14,832 nt of DNA, taken from positions 1 through 14,832 of the forward strand of contig JBDRCM010000021.1 in assembly GCA_043821725.1 (NCBI GenBank), written 5' to 3'. The position numbers and the translations under genes are program-made. The stretch's first letter is position 1; each line of letters begins with the position of its first letter. Below, in pieces: positions 1 to 5,559 of this stretch. The notes below the pieces were generated by a model. It made no database searches. It saw nothing but the letters and a program-made list of their open reading frames with translations, and was not told the DNA's origin. The DNA is from CAYHSR01 sp043821725 (GTDB lineage Bacteria > Patescibacteriota > Patescibacteriia > Magasanikbacterales > GWA2-37-8).

Positions 1-2789
1 TTATCATCTTCTTCTGTTTCCTCCTCAAGCAAATCCATAAATTTTTCATTTAATTGATAAATTATTCTCTGTACTGTGCCGGACTGTATATCAGCAGTTC
101 TAATCCATTCTTGATATATTGCTTTTGATTCTTTACTACTATCTTCGTTATTAATGATATCTTGTGCATTTCTATTCACCCCTTCAGCTTCTTTTTCTAA
201 TTCCTCCAAATCGTTGCCAATATTTCCGTACCCATCAGCTAATTTTATTCTATTTAATAATGTTTTTAATTCCCCTATTTCCTCTTGTAATTTATCCAGA
301 TGATTAGATCGCGATTCTTGCAATTTTTCGTCACCAGCTATTTCTTCTAATGCTTTTCCCCTTGAATCAAGATCGTCATCCATTTGTTCCAGAATTTTTT
401 GACATTTTTCAATGTAATCTTTATGCGCATCAAATTTTGCTTTATTTTCTAAAGTGGATTCGCTATTAGTGCGTTGTTCTGATAATTTTTTATATTTTTT
501 CCAAACCTCGCTCATTTCATTTCTTATGCTATTGAAATGAAAACTAAATGTAAATTCACCATTGCCATGAGCAGTTTTTTCTTGAACGGTTTTTTCATCT
601 TTGCCTAACTTATATTCTTTTACTATTTTATATTTCAAATCGCCCAATTTTTTGTCTTGAACTTCTTTTTTCAACTTTTCCTTTATTTTTGCCACCAATT
701 GATCAATTTCTTCAAATTCTTTTGTTCCATCAAATTCATCTTCTTTATTATTGCGTTGCGCATCCGACGTAGTTGATGTTTCTGATTGCCTGTCTCCTTG
801 TTTATCGGAACCTGACTCTGGTTGTTGTTTATCATGATTACCACTTTTACTGTCTTTTCTTTCTTCAGATACTTTTCTTTTTTTATCTATTTCCTCTGCT
901 TTTGCTAATGCTTGTTTGATAAGGCCATTATTTTCAAAAATATCAATCAGCTGTTGCAGTATAAATTTCAAATACTTAATGTTTTCATCATATTTTTTTT
1001 GATCTTTCTCTTCTAACTCTCCATTTTCATTCAACTTTTCCAAATTATTTGATAACAATAAGTTAAAGTTAATTTGATTAATTTTAGCTAAAAAATTTTT
1101 AAACTTGATTTTGTTATTGTCATCAAGAAGGATTTCCTCATTATGCAAAGACGGAAATTTGTCTAACCTTTCCATTTTTTCTTTAAATGGATTGAACTGT
1201 GCTTCTATTTCTTGAATTTCTTGAGTTATTTTTCTTTCTTTTAGTTGTTTTTTTGTTAAATTTTCTAAATCAGGCGTTTTTTTCATCCTACTCTTAAATA
1301 GAGTAGCAGATGAAAAATCAGGTCTTTTTCCAACTGTTCTTTTAGTTGTTTTTCTAACTTTTTTATTAGGTGACTGATCAGTACTGTTTTTTGCATCTAT
1401 TTCCTCTGCTTTTTCAAACATTTTTTCAATAAGTTCTTTATTTTGTTCAAATACTTTACCAACTGCTTCTTTTATATCATCAATGTAATTCAAATAGCCC
1501 CTAAATTTTTTGTCTGTTTCGCCTTTATCATTAACTTTAGGATCTACCTGTTTTATCAAATTATTAAAATTAATATCATTTAAAATCTCAAACACTCGCA
1601 CTAATTTAATTTCTGATCCATTTTTTTCTGTATAAAACACCGTTTGATCACTCAGTATTTTATTTTTTTCCAATGCACTTAAAACTTCTAACTGCTCTTT
1701 AATTTTTTCTTGCATCTCAAGAATTCTTTTTTTAATTGCCTTTATTACGATTTCTCGTTTTTTTGCTTGAGCTCTCTCTTTATCCAATAGTTCATTTTGT
1801 AAATCAGATACTTTATCCCATGCAATTTTAAAAAATCCAACTGTTTCAACATTTGCCTCCTCATTTTTAACAATACCCTCCACAAAATCACCAATTTCTT
1901 TTTCTATTATTATAATTGTATTTTGCACAAAACTCTTACTGGCATAAAGTTCACTGTCTTCTAATAATGCGTTCAACCTCCCTCTATAGGTAGCTATTTT
2001 GAGTTCAACTTCTTTCTCATTGTCTAGAACTCCTTTGTAATTAGTAATAAATTTTTCTAAACCTTCAAGTTTGGCTTTCATGGTTTCCACTGTACTTTTT
2101 CGTTTTTCAATGAATCTATTTTTTCCATCAATCTCATCATCCACAAGTTCAATCACTCCCTCCAATAATTCTGTCAGGGTATCAATCTTATCTTGTTTTA
2201 TTATTTCTTTGCCGAGTTGTGGCTGTATTTTTTCCATTATATTCTCAAATTTTTCTAAGCCGTCAATTGCGTTTTCCAAATTTAAATCAGCCGCTTTGTC
2301 TGCATACTCTTGGTATTGTTGACTTAAAAAGGAAATTGTTTCTTTTTGTGATTTTAATTTCTCAGTTCTTTCTCTTTCTTGTTGAATCAATGCTTCTGTC
2401 CTAAGAGCCACAATTTGAAGCCCAAGCGCATCAATTTCACGGACTAATTCATTCTTTGTTTCTTTATTTTTAACCGCGTCTTCAACTCTTCGCGTGAATT
2501 CCTCAAGTTTTGCCAAATGCTCGACTGTATCTTTTTCAGACACGTCATCAATCTGATATTTTAATGCTTTAATTTTTTCTTCAAGTTCTTTTCTGTTCTT
2601 TTTTTGCTCTGCTCGGAGCTTTTTTTTGTCTTTTCCACGCCCGCTTTCGTGGCTTGCATTCACTTTTTCCATGCTTTCTAATAATCGCTTTTTGTTAACT
2701 TTCTTTCTTGATTGTTTTTCTCGCGAGTCATCAATTTTTTCCTTATCATCAGGAGCTGAGCCGATATTTTTATCATCATCGCCATTCAT
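1..2789 (-). CDS. Giant coiled-coil protein of unknown function (partial, C-terminus beyond the window)
   Basis: I read this frame by hand. It is open without a stop from the ATG at 2789 to the window edge, giving 929 codons and no C-terminus. The start is preceded by AT-rich sequence, 10 bp after the stop of the 66-aa gene. The protein is dominated by Lys, Glu, Asp, Asn, Gln, Ile and Leu in heptad-like order, so long coiled coils are expected. I see no signal peptide, no membrane segment and almost no Cys, so it is probably cytoplasmic. Residues 1-70 are highly charged and probably disordered. Residues about 387-466, 555-636 and 742-803 form three degenerate repeats separated by polar linkers (about 467-500 Lys/Arg/Thr-rich, 640-680 Ser/Gln/Asp-rich). 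Base composition is clearly more AT-rich than in the neighbouring core genes. I do not recognise a family. A cytoskeletal, SMC-like or scaffold role would be a guess. It is probably the third gene of the operon starting at 3367. Confidence 0.85.
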   Translation of the reverse strand, partial: MNGDDDKNIGSAPDDKEKIDDSREKQSRKKVNKKRLLESMEKVNASHESGRGKDKKKLRAEQKKNRKELEEKIKALKYQIDDVSEKDTVEHLAKLEEFTRRVEDAVKNKETKNELVREIDALGLQIVALRTEALIQQERERTEKLKSQKETISFLSQQYQEYADKAADLNLENAIDGLEKFENIMEKIQPQLGKEIIKQDKIDTLTELLEGVIELVDDEIDGKNRFIEKRKSTVETMKAKLEGLEKFITNYKGVLDNEKEVELKIATYRGRLNALLEDSELYASKSFVQNTIIIIEKEIGDFVEGIVKNEEANVETVGFFKIAWDKVSDLQNELLDKERAQAKKREIVIKAIKKRILEMQEKIKEQLEVLSALEKNKILSDQTVFYTEKNGSEIKLVRVFEILNDINFNNLIKQVDPKVNDKGETDKKFRGYLNYIDDIKEAVGKVFEQNKELIEKMFEKAEEIDAKNSTDQSPNKKVRKTTKRTVGKRPDFSSATLFKSRMKKTPDLENLTKKQLKERKITQEIQEIEAQFNPFKEKMERLDKFPSLHNEEILLDDNNKIKFKNFLAKINQINFNLLLSNNLEKLNENGELEEKDQKKYDENIKYLKFILQQLIDIFENNGLIKQALAKAEEIDKKRKVSEERKDSKSGNHDKQQPESGSDKQGDRQSETSTTSDAQRNNKEDEFDGTKEFEEIDQLVAKIKEKLKKEVQDKKLGDLKYKIVKEYKLGKDEKTVQEKTAHGNGEFTFSFHFNSIRNEMSEVWKKYKKLSEQRTNSESTLENKAKFDAHKDYIEKCQKILEQMDDDLDSRGKALEEIAGDEKLQESRSNHLDKLQEEIGELKTLLNRIKLADGYGNIGNDLEELEKEAEGVNRNAQDIINNEDSSKESKAIYQEWIRTADIQSGTVQRIIYQLNEKFMDLLEEETEEDD
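384..1631 (-). repeat. Three degenerate internal repeats inside the giant coiled-coil protein
   Basis: Copies lie at about 1392-1631 (residues 387-466), 885-1127 (555-636) and 384-563 (742-803). Copies 1 and 2 align through an N-rich turn, then an I-K-(LF) strand, then INFNNLI / INFNLLL, a charged linker with (N/D)xxGE, K(K)-(F/Y)-x-x-x-x-x-Y-(I/L), a hydrophobic helix, and the shared ending KAEEID. Copy 3 is more divergent, keeping FTFSFHFNSI, then KFDAHKDYIEK and a hydrophobic helix, with the same internal spacing. The AEEID endings of copies 1 and 2 are also identical over about 18 nucleotides. The alignment was made by eye. Copies 1 and 2 are convincing, copy 3 is tentative. Confidence 0.6.
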
Positions 2790-2799
2790 ATATTTATTT

Positions 2800-3000
2800 T
2801 TAATTTTGTTTAATATTTTTTATATATTTTAAAACAGTATGCATTTTTTCATGATCAATTGCTTGATCTATTTTCCGAGCCAATCTATCTTCTTTTTCAG
2901 ATATTTCATCAAGCTCTTTTCTGAATTTCAAATACAAAAGTGAGAGCCGGTCATAACGCTCTTTTAAATCTTGGTCCGCGCTGTTTGTAATAACGGACAT
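2800..3000 (-). CDS. Small coiled-coil protein, 66 aa, unknown function
   Basis: The 66-aa protein begins MSVITNSADQDLKERYDRLS. It is a single charged amphipathic helix over most of its length (about residues 9-50) with heptad-like Leu/Ile spacing and a basic tail ending KYIKNIKQN. No signal peptide or membrane segment is seen. It starts 13 bp after the stop of the 117-aa gene and ends 10 bp before the start of the giant coiled-coil gene, so the three are almost certainly co-transcribed. A role as a small binding partner of one of its neighbours is inference from context. I do not recognise the family. The ATG at 3000 has no Shine-Dalgarno sequence, like the other genes here. Confidence 0.7.
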   Translation of the reverse strand: MSVITNSADQDLKERYDRLSLLYLKFRKELDEISEKEDRLARKIDQAIDHEKMHTVLKYIKNIKQN

Positions 3001-3013
3001 ATTTGTTTAATAA

Positions 3014-3367
3014 TTATACGCCGAGCTCATCCAGTTCCCTTTCAATGTCATTCAGCTCTTCCATGGCGTTTTCATCAATTACCTTTTTTTTGCTTTGATA
3101 ATCTTCAATAATGCCGGCAATATCGGCATTAAGCTTGTCTTTCGCCACATCGCCCGAGCTCTGCTTTACGGCTTGTTCCAGCATATTAGCCAAATCATCC
3201 ATTTCTTGAGCATTAAGAAAAGGAAGGGCTTTAATTATCTCTGCCCTGTCGTCATCAGACAGCGGAGCAATAAAAATCAAATGGCCTATGCGCGCTCCCA
3301 AAGCTTGGGCCGCATCCAAAATTTCCTGTTCTTCAGCTGAATTTTGCTGTGTATTGTTGTCGCTCAT
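3014..3367 (-). CDS. Acidic 117-aa protein of unknown function, first gene of the coiled-coil operon
   Basis: The 117-aa protein begins MSDNNTQQNSAEEQEILDAA. Residues 1-15 are polar. Residues about 16-70 form a helical region with a conserved-looking hydrophobic core (GARIGHLIFIAPLSDDDRAEI, then ALPFLNAQEMDDLANMLEQAV). Residues 78-117 are a long acidic helix ending LNDIERELDELGV. It has no signal peptide, membrane segment or catalytic motif. The mix of short helices around an 'APLSDDDRAEIIKALPFL' segment suggests a compact helical binding domain, but this is only a description. It is the promoter-proximal gene, 13 bp upstream of the 66-aa gene. The ATG at 3367 lies about 50 nt downstream of a good extended -10 promoter. 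Confidence 0.75.
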   Translation of the reverse strand: MSDNNTQQNSAEEQEILDAAQALGARIGHLIFIAPLSDDDRAEIIKALPFLNAQEMDDLANMLEQAVKQSSGDVAKDKLNADIAGIIEDYQSKKKVIDENAMEELNDIERELDELGV

Positions 3368-3390
3368 AAATATATGATTAGCCCCAAAGA

Positions 3391-3405
3391 AATCCCTTAG
3401 GGATT
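3391..3405 (-). promoter_or_regulatory. Palindrome in the leader of the coiled-coil operon
   Basis: The sequence AATCCC-TTA-GGGATT is a perfect 6+6 inverted repeat with a 3-nt centre. It lies between the -10 element (3422-3427) and the ATG at 3367, about 10-25 nt downstream of the predicted transcription start. It could be a repressor half-site pair or a short leader hairpin. No T-tract follows, so it is not a terminator. Function is inferred from position only. Confidence 0.4.
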
Positions 3406-3421
3406 AAATTATTTGATATAT

Positions 3422-3450
3422 ATTATATCACAAAAAAACACTTTTCGCAA
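3422..3450 (-). promoter_or_regulatory. Promoter of the coiled-coil operon, embedded in the upstream terminator
   Basis: Reading the minus strand, a -35 hexamer TTGCGA (3450-3445) is followed after exactly 17 bp by TATAAT (3427-3422), which is also an extended -10 (TGATATAAT). The -35 lies in the right arm of the ftsL terminator hairpin and the spacer contains its T-tract. The 14-nt string TTTGTGATATAATA is identical to that in the promoter at 6990-7003, which supports a genuine promoter. Confidence 0.7.
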
Positions 3451-3460
3451 GCAAAAAGCG
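3432..3460 (-). terminator. Rho-independent terminator of the mraZ-rsmH-ftsL operon
   Basis: On the minus strand CGCTTTT (3460-3454) pairs with AAAAGTG (3445-3439) around an 8-nt loop. One of the seven pairs is G-U. The hairpin is followed directly by seven T residues (3438-3432). It lies 26 bp after the stop of the ftsL-like gene. Confidence 0.75.
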
Positions 3461-3486
3461 CTGGTAATCTTTAATGCTAAAAATTG

Positions 3487-3846
3487 TTATCTTTTTGCAA
3501 CAGAGCCAACCTGACTATCTAACAAAACCACCTTGTCAACTTGAACCATATCAAGACCTTCCAATCTTTTGCTTATGATAGCCATTGAACTTTCCTCTGC
3601 AATTGAACTCTCAATTTTCTTTATTTCCTCCTGCAATGAATTAATATGCCCTTCATATTTCTGCATTTCATAGCCACCTGAAGCGCTAGAAGCCGTTTTT
3701 ATTATATATGCTGATCCGAAAAAGATTATAATTGAAAGCAAAAATAAACGCATTGCTTTGCAAGTAATCCATGTTGGCATTCTAAATGACAAGAAAAAAC
3801 GACAAACGCTTCTGTATTGAAATTCCACTTTGCGCTTAAATGACAT
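3487..3846 (-). CDS. ftsL: FtsL-like cell-division protein (single-pass, coiled coil)
   Basis: This 119-aa bitopic protein has a basic cytoplasmic N-terminus (residues 1-33), one membrane helix (about 33-50, MRLFLLSIIIFFGSAYII), then a leucine/isoleucine-spaced coiled coil (about 60-95), and a short end containing RLEGLDMVQVDKVVLLD. The last part fits the FtsL/DivIC pattern, in which a '(L)GM' motif follows the coiled coil. FtsL acts in the divisome with FtsB/DivIC and FtsQ to activate septal wall synthesis by FtsW and FtsI. The call rests on topology plus position: it follows rsmH by 20 bp, exactly where ftsL sits in dcw clusters. Sequence conservation in this family is too low for certainty. 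A terminator follows at once, so ftsI is not in this operon. Confidence 0.7.
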   Translation of the reverse strand: MSFKRKVEFQYRSVCRFFLSFRMPTWITCKAMRLFLLSIIIFFGSAYIIKTASSASGGYEMQKYEGHINSLQEEIKKIESSIAEESSMAIISKRLEGLDMVQVDKVVLLDSQVGSVAKR

Positions 3847-3866
3847 ATTAGATTATTGATTTATTA

Positions 3867-4772
3867 CTAAATTTTCTCTGCAACGCGCAATTTTGCGCTC
3901 CTGCTTCGTGGATTTTTCGCTATTTCCTCTGATGTCGGAACTATCGGCTTTTTATTTGGCAGAAATATTGTTTTTTCATTCTGCTCTTTAAAAAATCTTT
4001 TTACTATTCTGTCTTCAAGCGAATGAAAGGTAATTACTGCCAAACGTCCGCTTGGCTTAAGCGCTGAAACGGCTTGAGGCAATGCTTGTTTTAATGCTTC
4101 AAGCTCGTAATTAACTTCTATACGCAAGGCCTGAAAAACTTTTGTTGCCGGATTCAATCGCCCAAAAAAACCTCCATGCTTTTTATACTGTTCGCTGATA
4201 ATCTGCACCAATTGCCTTACTTTTTTAATTGGCTTTATTTTGCGCTGAACTACAATGGCTTTTGCAATATGCCTATGCAGTTTTTCCTCTCCATAGCGCC
4301 TAAATACATCGGATAATTGCTGTATTGAATATTCATTAATCACCCGTTCTGCTGTGATATCATTGAGCCCTTTATTTGACTGATCTACGCTGTACCGCAT
4401 GTCCAAGTCCTCATCCAAATTTTGAAAACTAAATCCCCTACTCCTTTCTGTAAACTGCTGTAATGACCAGCCAAGATCAAACAGAACTGCATCGGCTTTT
4501 GGAAAATTATTTTTTTTTATTATATCGCTTAGATTTATAAAATTGTCCCTTACTGCAATAAAATTGTCTTCGTATTTATATAAATATCTTTTAGCTCTTA
4601 ATAAACCTTCAGCGTCTGCGTCAATTCCGAGCAGACATCCGTTTTTGCCAATAACATCCAGAATTGCTTGAGCATGACCTGCATCGCCCAGCGTACAGTC
4701 AATAACTTTCATTGATTTACTGACCTTCAAAGCGCTTAAAACTTCATTTACCAATACCGGCTCATGTCGCAT
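3867..4772 (-). CDS. rsmH: 16S rRNA (cytosine-1402-N4)-methyltransferase RsmH (MraW)
   Basis: RsmH N4-methylates C1402 in the decoding centre of 16S rRNA using S-adenosylmethionine. The 301-aa protein is near the usual family length. Visible signatures are the N-terminal RHEPVLVNEVLSAL (2-15), a SAM motif I variant IDCTLGDAGHA (24-34), the acidic GIDADAEGL (49-57), AVLFDLGWSLQQ (95-106) followed by RGFSFQNLDEDLDMRYS, the NPATKVFQALRIEVNYEL segment, the hallmark FHSLEDRIVKRFF, and the C-terminal NPRSRSAKLRVAEKI. Two core motifs depart from the common form: GDAGH where GGGGH is usual, and DLGWSLQQ where DLGVSSPQ is usual. It starts 18 bp after mraZ and is co-transcribed with it and the ftsL-like gene. 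Confidence 0.95.
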   Translation of the reverse strand: MRHEPVLVNEVLSALKVSKSMKVIDCTLGDAGHAQAILDVIGKNGCLLGIDADAEGLLRAKRYLYKYEDNFIAVRDNFINLSDIIKKNNFPKADAVLFDLGWSLQQFTERSRGFSFQNLDEDLDMRYSVDQSNKGLNDITAERVINEYSIQQLSDVFRRYGEEKLHRHIAKAIVVQRKIKPIKKVRQLVQIISEQYKKHGGFFGRLNPATKVFQALRIEVNYELEALKQALPQAVSALKPSGRLAVITFHSLEDRIVKRFFKEQNEKTIFLPNKKPIVPTSEEIAKNPRSRSAKLRVAEKI

Positions 4773-4790
4773 AATAGAAAATTATTTTGC

Positions 4791-5222
4791 TTAAATACCA
4801 AGCTCTGCCATTTTTTCGGCGATTTCATTGCTTTGACTTTCTGTTTCGCTCTTATATTTCTCCCAAATATTTTGGTCCCAAATTTCCAAGCGGTTGTAAA
4901 GGCCGGCCACTATTGTTGTCTTCTTTAAATGAGCAAACTTGCGCAGATATTCAGGCAAATTTATTCTTCCTTGGCTGTCCGGACTGACATCCATTGCTCC
5001 TGCAAGCATTAAGCGCGCAAAAGCTCTTGCTTTTGACTGGCTAATAGGCAATGATGCTAATTTTTCAGCGAGCTTCAACCATTCTATTTTTTCATACAAA
5101 AACAAGCAGTTGTCCAATCCCCTAGTTACGACAGCTCCTTTTTTCAGCTTCTGCCTGAATTTAATCGGCACAGCCAGACGGCCTTTGCTGTCTAAAGTAT
5201 GTGAATACTCGCCAATAAACAT
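4791..5222 (-). CDS. mraZ: Transcriptional regulator MraZ
   Basis: MraZ is a DNA-binding regulator with two tandem AbrB/SpoVT-like (MraZ) domains that binds repeated TGGGN boxes ahead of its own operon. The protein has 143 aa, the usual length. It starts MFIGEYSHTLDSKGRLAVP, with the first DSKGRL motif at residues 11-16 and the second, DSQGRINLP, at 82-90. I chose the ATG at 5222 although the frame stays open to an ATG at 5375. That upstream codon lies in the spacer between the -35 and -10 hexamers, so it cannot be in the main transcript, and family members begin MFIGEY. It is first in the mraZ-rsmH-ftsL operon. Autoregulation is strongly suggested by the box array over the promoter. Confidence 0.95.
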   Translation of the reverse strand: MFIGEYSHTLDSKGRLAVPIKFRQKLKKGAVVTRGLDNCLFLYEKIEWLKLAEKLASLPISQSKARAFARLMLAGAMDVSPDSQGRINLPEYLRKFAHLKKTTIVAGLYNRLEIWDQNIWEKYKSETESQSNEIAEKMAELGI

Positions 5223-5265
5223 ATATTCGTTATAACCCTGCACCAGAAAGCCGCAAACTCCTGTT

Positions 5266-5274
5266 TGTGGATAA
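5266..5274 (-). promoter_or_regulatory. Perfect DnaA box in the mraZ leader
   Basis: The minus strand reads TTATCCACA, the exact DnaA-box consensus, 44 bp upstream of the mraZ ATG and downstream of the predicted transcription start. A second perfect copy in the opposite orientation lies at 5409-5417. A one-mismatch copy (TTATCCCCA, plus strand) lies at 5336-5344, overlapping a MraZ box. DnaA binding is inferred from the motif match only. Confidence 0.5.
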
Positions 5275-5311
5275 AGGCGTAAAGCCGTTATGCTTTCGGT
5301 GCCGAGTTTCT

Positions 5312-5329
5312 CCCCGATGCCCATCGGGG
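5312..5329 (-). other. Hairpin in the mraZ 5' leader
   Basis: CCCCGATG (5312-5319) and CATCGGGG (5322-5329) form a perfect 8-bp GC-rich inverted repeat around two bases, or a 7-bp stem with a 4-nt loop. It sits in the approximately 135-nt leader, just downstream of the last MraZ box. No T-tract follows, so it is not an intrinsic terminator. It may stabilise the leader or limit read-through, which is inference. Confidence 0.45.
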
Positions 5330-5374
5330 CTTCACTTATCCCCACTTTTCCCCACTGACATCCATTATATACCA
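5330..5374 (-). promoter_or_regulatory. MraZ operator: five boxes at exact 10-bp period
   Basis: Reading the minus strand, pentamers starting TGG/TGA recur every 10 bp: TGGTA (5374), TGGAT (5364), TGGGG (5354), TGGGG (5344) and TGAAG (5334). MraZ proteins are known to bind direct TGGGN repeats separated by five nucleotides ahead of mraZ. The two central boxes are perfect and the outer ones degenerate. The array runs from inside the -35/-10 spacer, across the -10 region, to about +25, which fits repression of its own operon. Confidence 0.8.
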
Positions 5375-5392
5375 CTTTTTCTCTATAAGCAA
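5364..5392 (-). promoter_or_regulatory. Promoter of mraZ-rsmH-ftsL
   Basis: On the minus strand TTGCTT (5392-5387) and a perfect TATAAT (5369-5364) are separated by exactly 17 bp. The predicted start is near 5357, giving a leader of about 135 nt before the mraZ ATG at 5222. MraZ-type boxes overlap and follow the -10. Confidence 0.8.
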
Positions 5393-5408
5393 GGAATTCA
5401 TGCCTGTT

Positions 5409-5417
5409 TTATCCACA
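5409..5417 (+). promoter_or_regulatory. Perfect DnaA box upstream of the mraZ promoter
   Basis: The plus strand reads TTATCCACA, the exact DnaA-box consensus, 17 bp upstream of the mraZ -35. With the inverted copy at 5266-5274 it brackets the promoter and operator over about 150 bp. I found no further perfect copy elsewhere in the window. Confidence 0.5.
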
Positions 5418-5445
5418 GCTTTAAATAAGTTCTATTGTTGAAATT

Positions 5446-5482
5446 AAAAAAACTCCCAATCATAAAATTGGAAGCCCTTATG
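5446..5482 (-). terminator. Tandem terminator, second copy downstream of the MBL nuclease
   Basis: This is a 37-bp sequence identical to 5504-5540. Reading the minus strand it has CTTCCAAT, a 6-nt loop and ATTGGGAG (7 of 8 pairs, one C-A mismatch) followed immediately by T7 (5452-5446). That is a simple intrinsic terminator facing the upstream MBL gene and protecting the mraZ promoter from read-through. Confidence 0.7.
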
Positions 5483-5498
5483 GGTCTGTCACCAAAAT
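5482..5498 (+). repeat. GGGTCTGT-type repeat end between the two terminators
   Basis: GGGTCTGTCACCAAAAT matches the left arm of the 11335-11387 palindrome (GGATCTGTCGCCAAAT) at 14 of 16 positions, and resembles its right arm read in reverse. It fills most of the 21-bp gap between the two terminator copies. It may be a solo end or remnant of the same small element. This is inference from similarity of a short string. Confidence 0.45.
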
Positions 5499-5503
5499 TT
5501 AAC

Positions 5504-5540
5504 AAAAAAACTCCCAATCATAAAATTGGAAGCCCTTATG
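5504..5540 (-). terminator. Tandem terminator, first copy downstream of the MBL nuclease
   Basis: This copy is identical over 37 bp to 5446-5482, at a period of 58 bp. The minus-strand hairpin CTTCCAAT/ATTGGGAG is followed by T7 (5510-5504). It begins 19 bp after the stop codon of the MBL nuclease gene. Confidence 0.75.
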
Positions 5541-5559
5541 TATGTATGAAATGCTAAAA

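Noticed and set aside
2071..2832. Three short plus-strand frames rich in Ser, Phe and Leu
   Set aside because: They are antisense to the long uninterrupted minus-strand coiled-coil frame. Their composition is what Lys/Glu-rich coding gives in reverse.
5223..5375. N-terminal extension of MraZ
   Set aside because: The upstream ATG lies inside the promoter, family members start at MFIGEY, and the stretch holds operator and leader elements.
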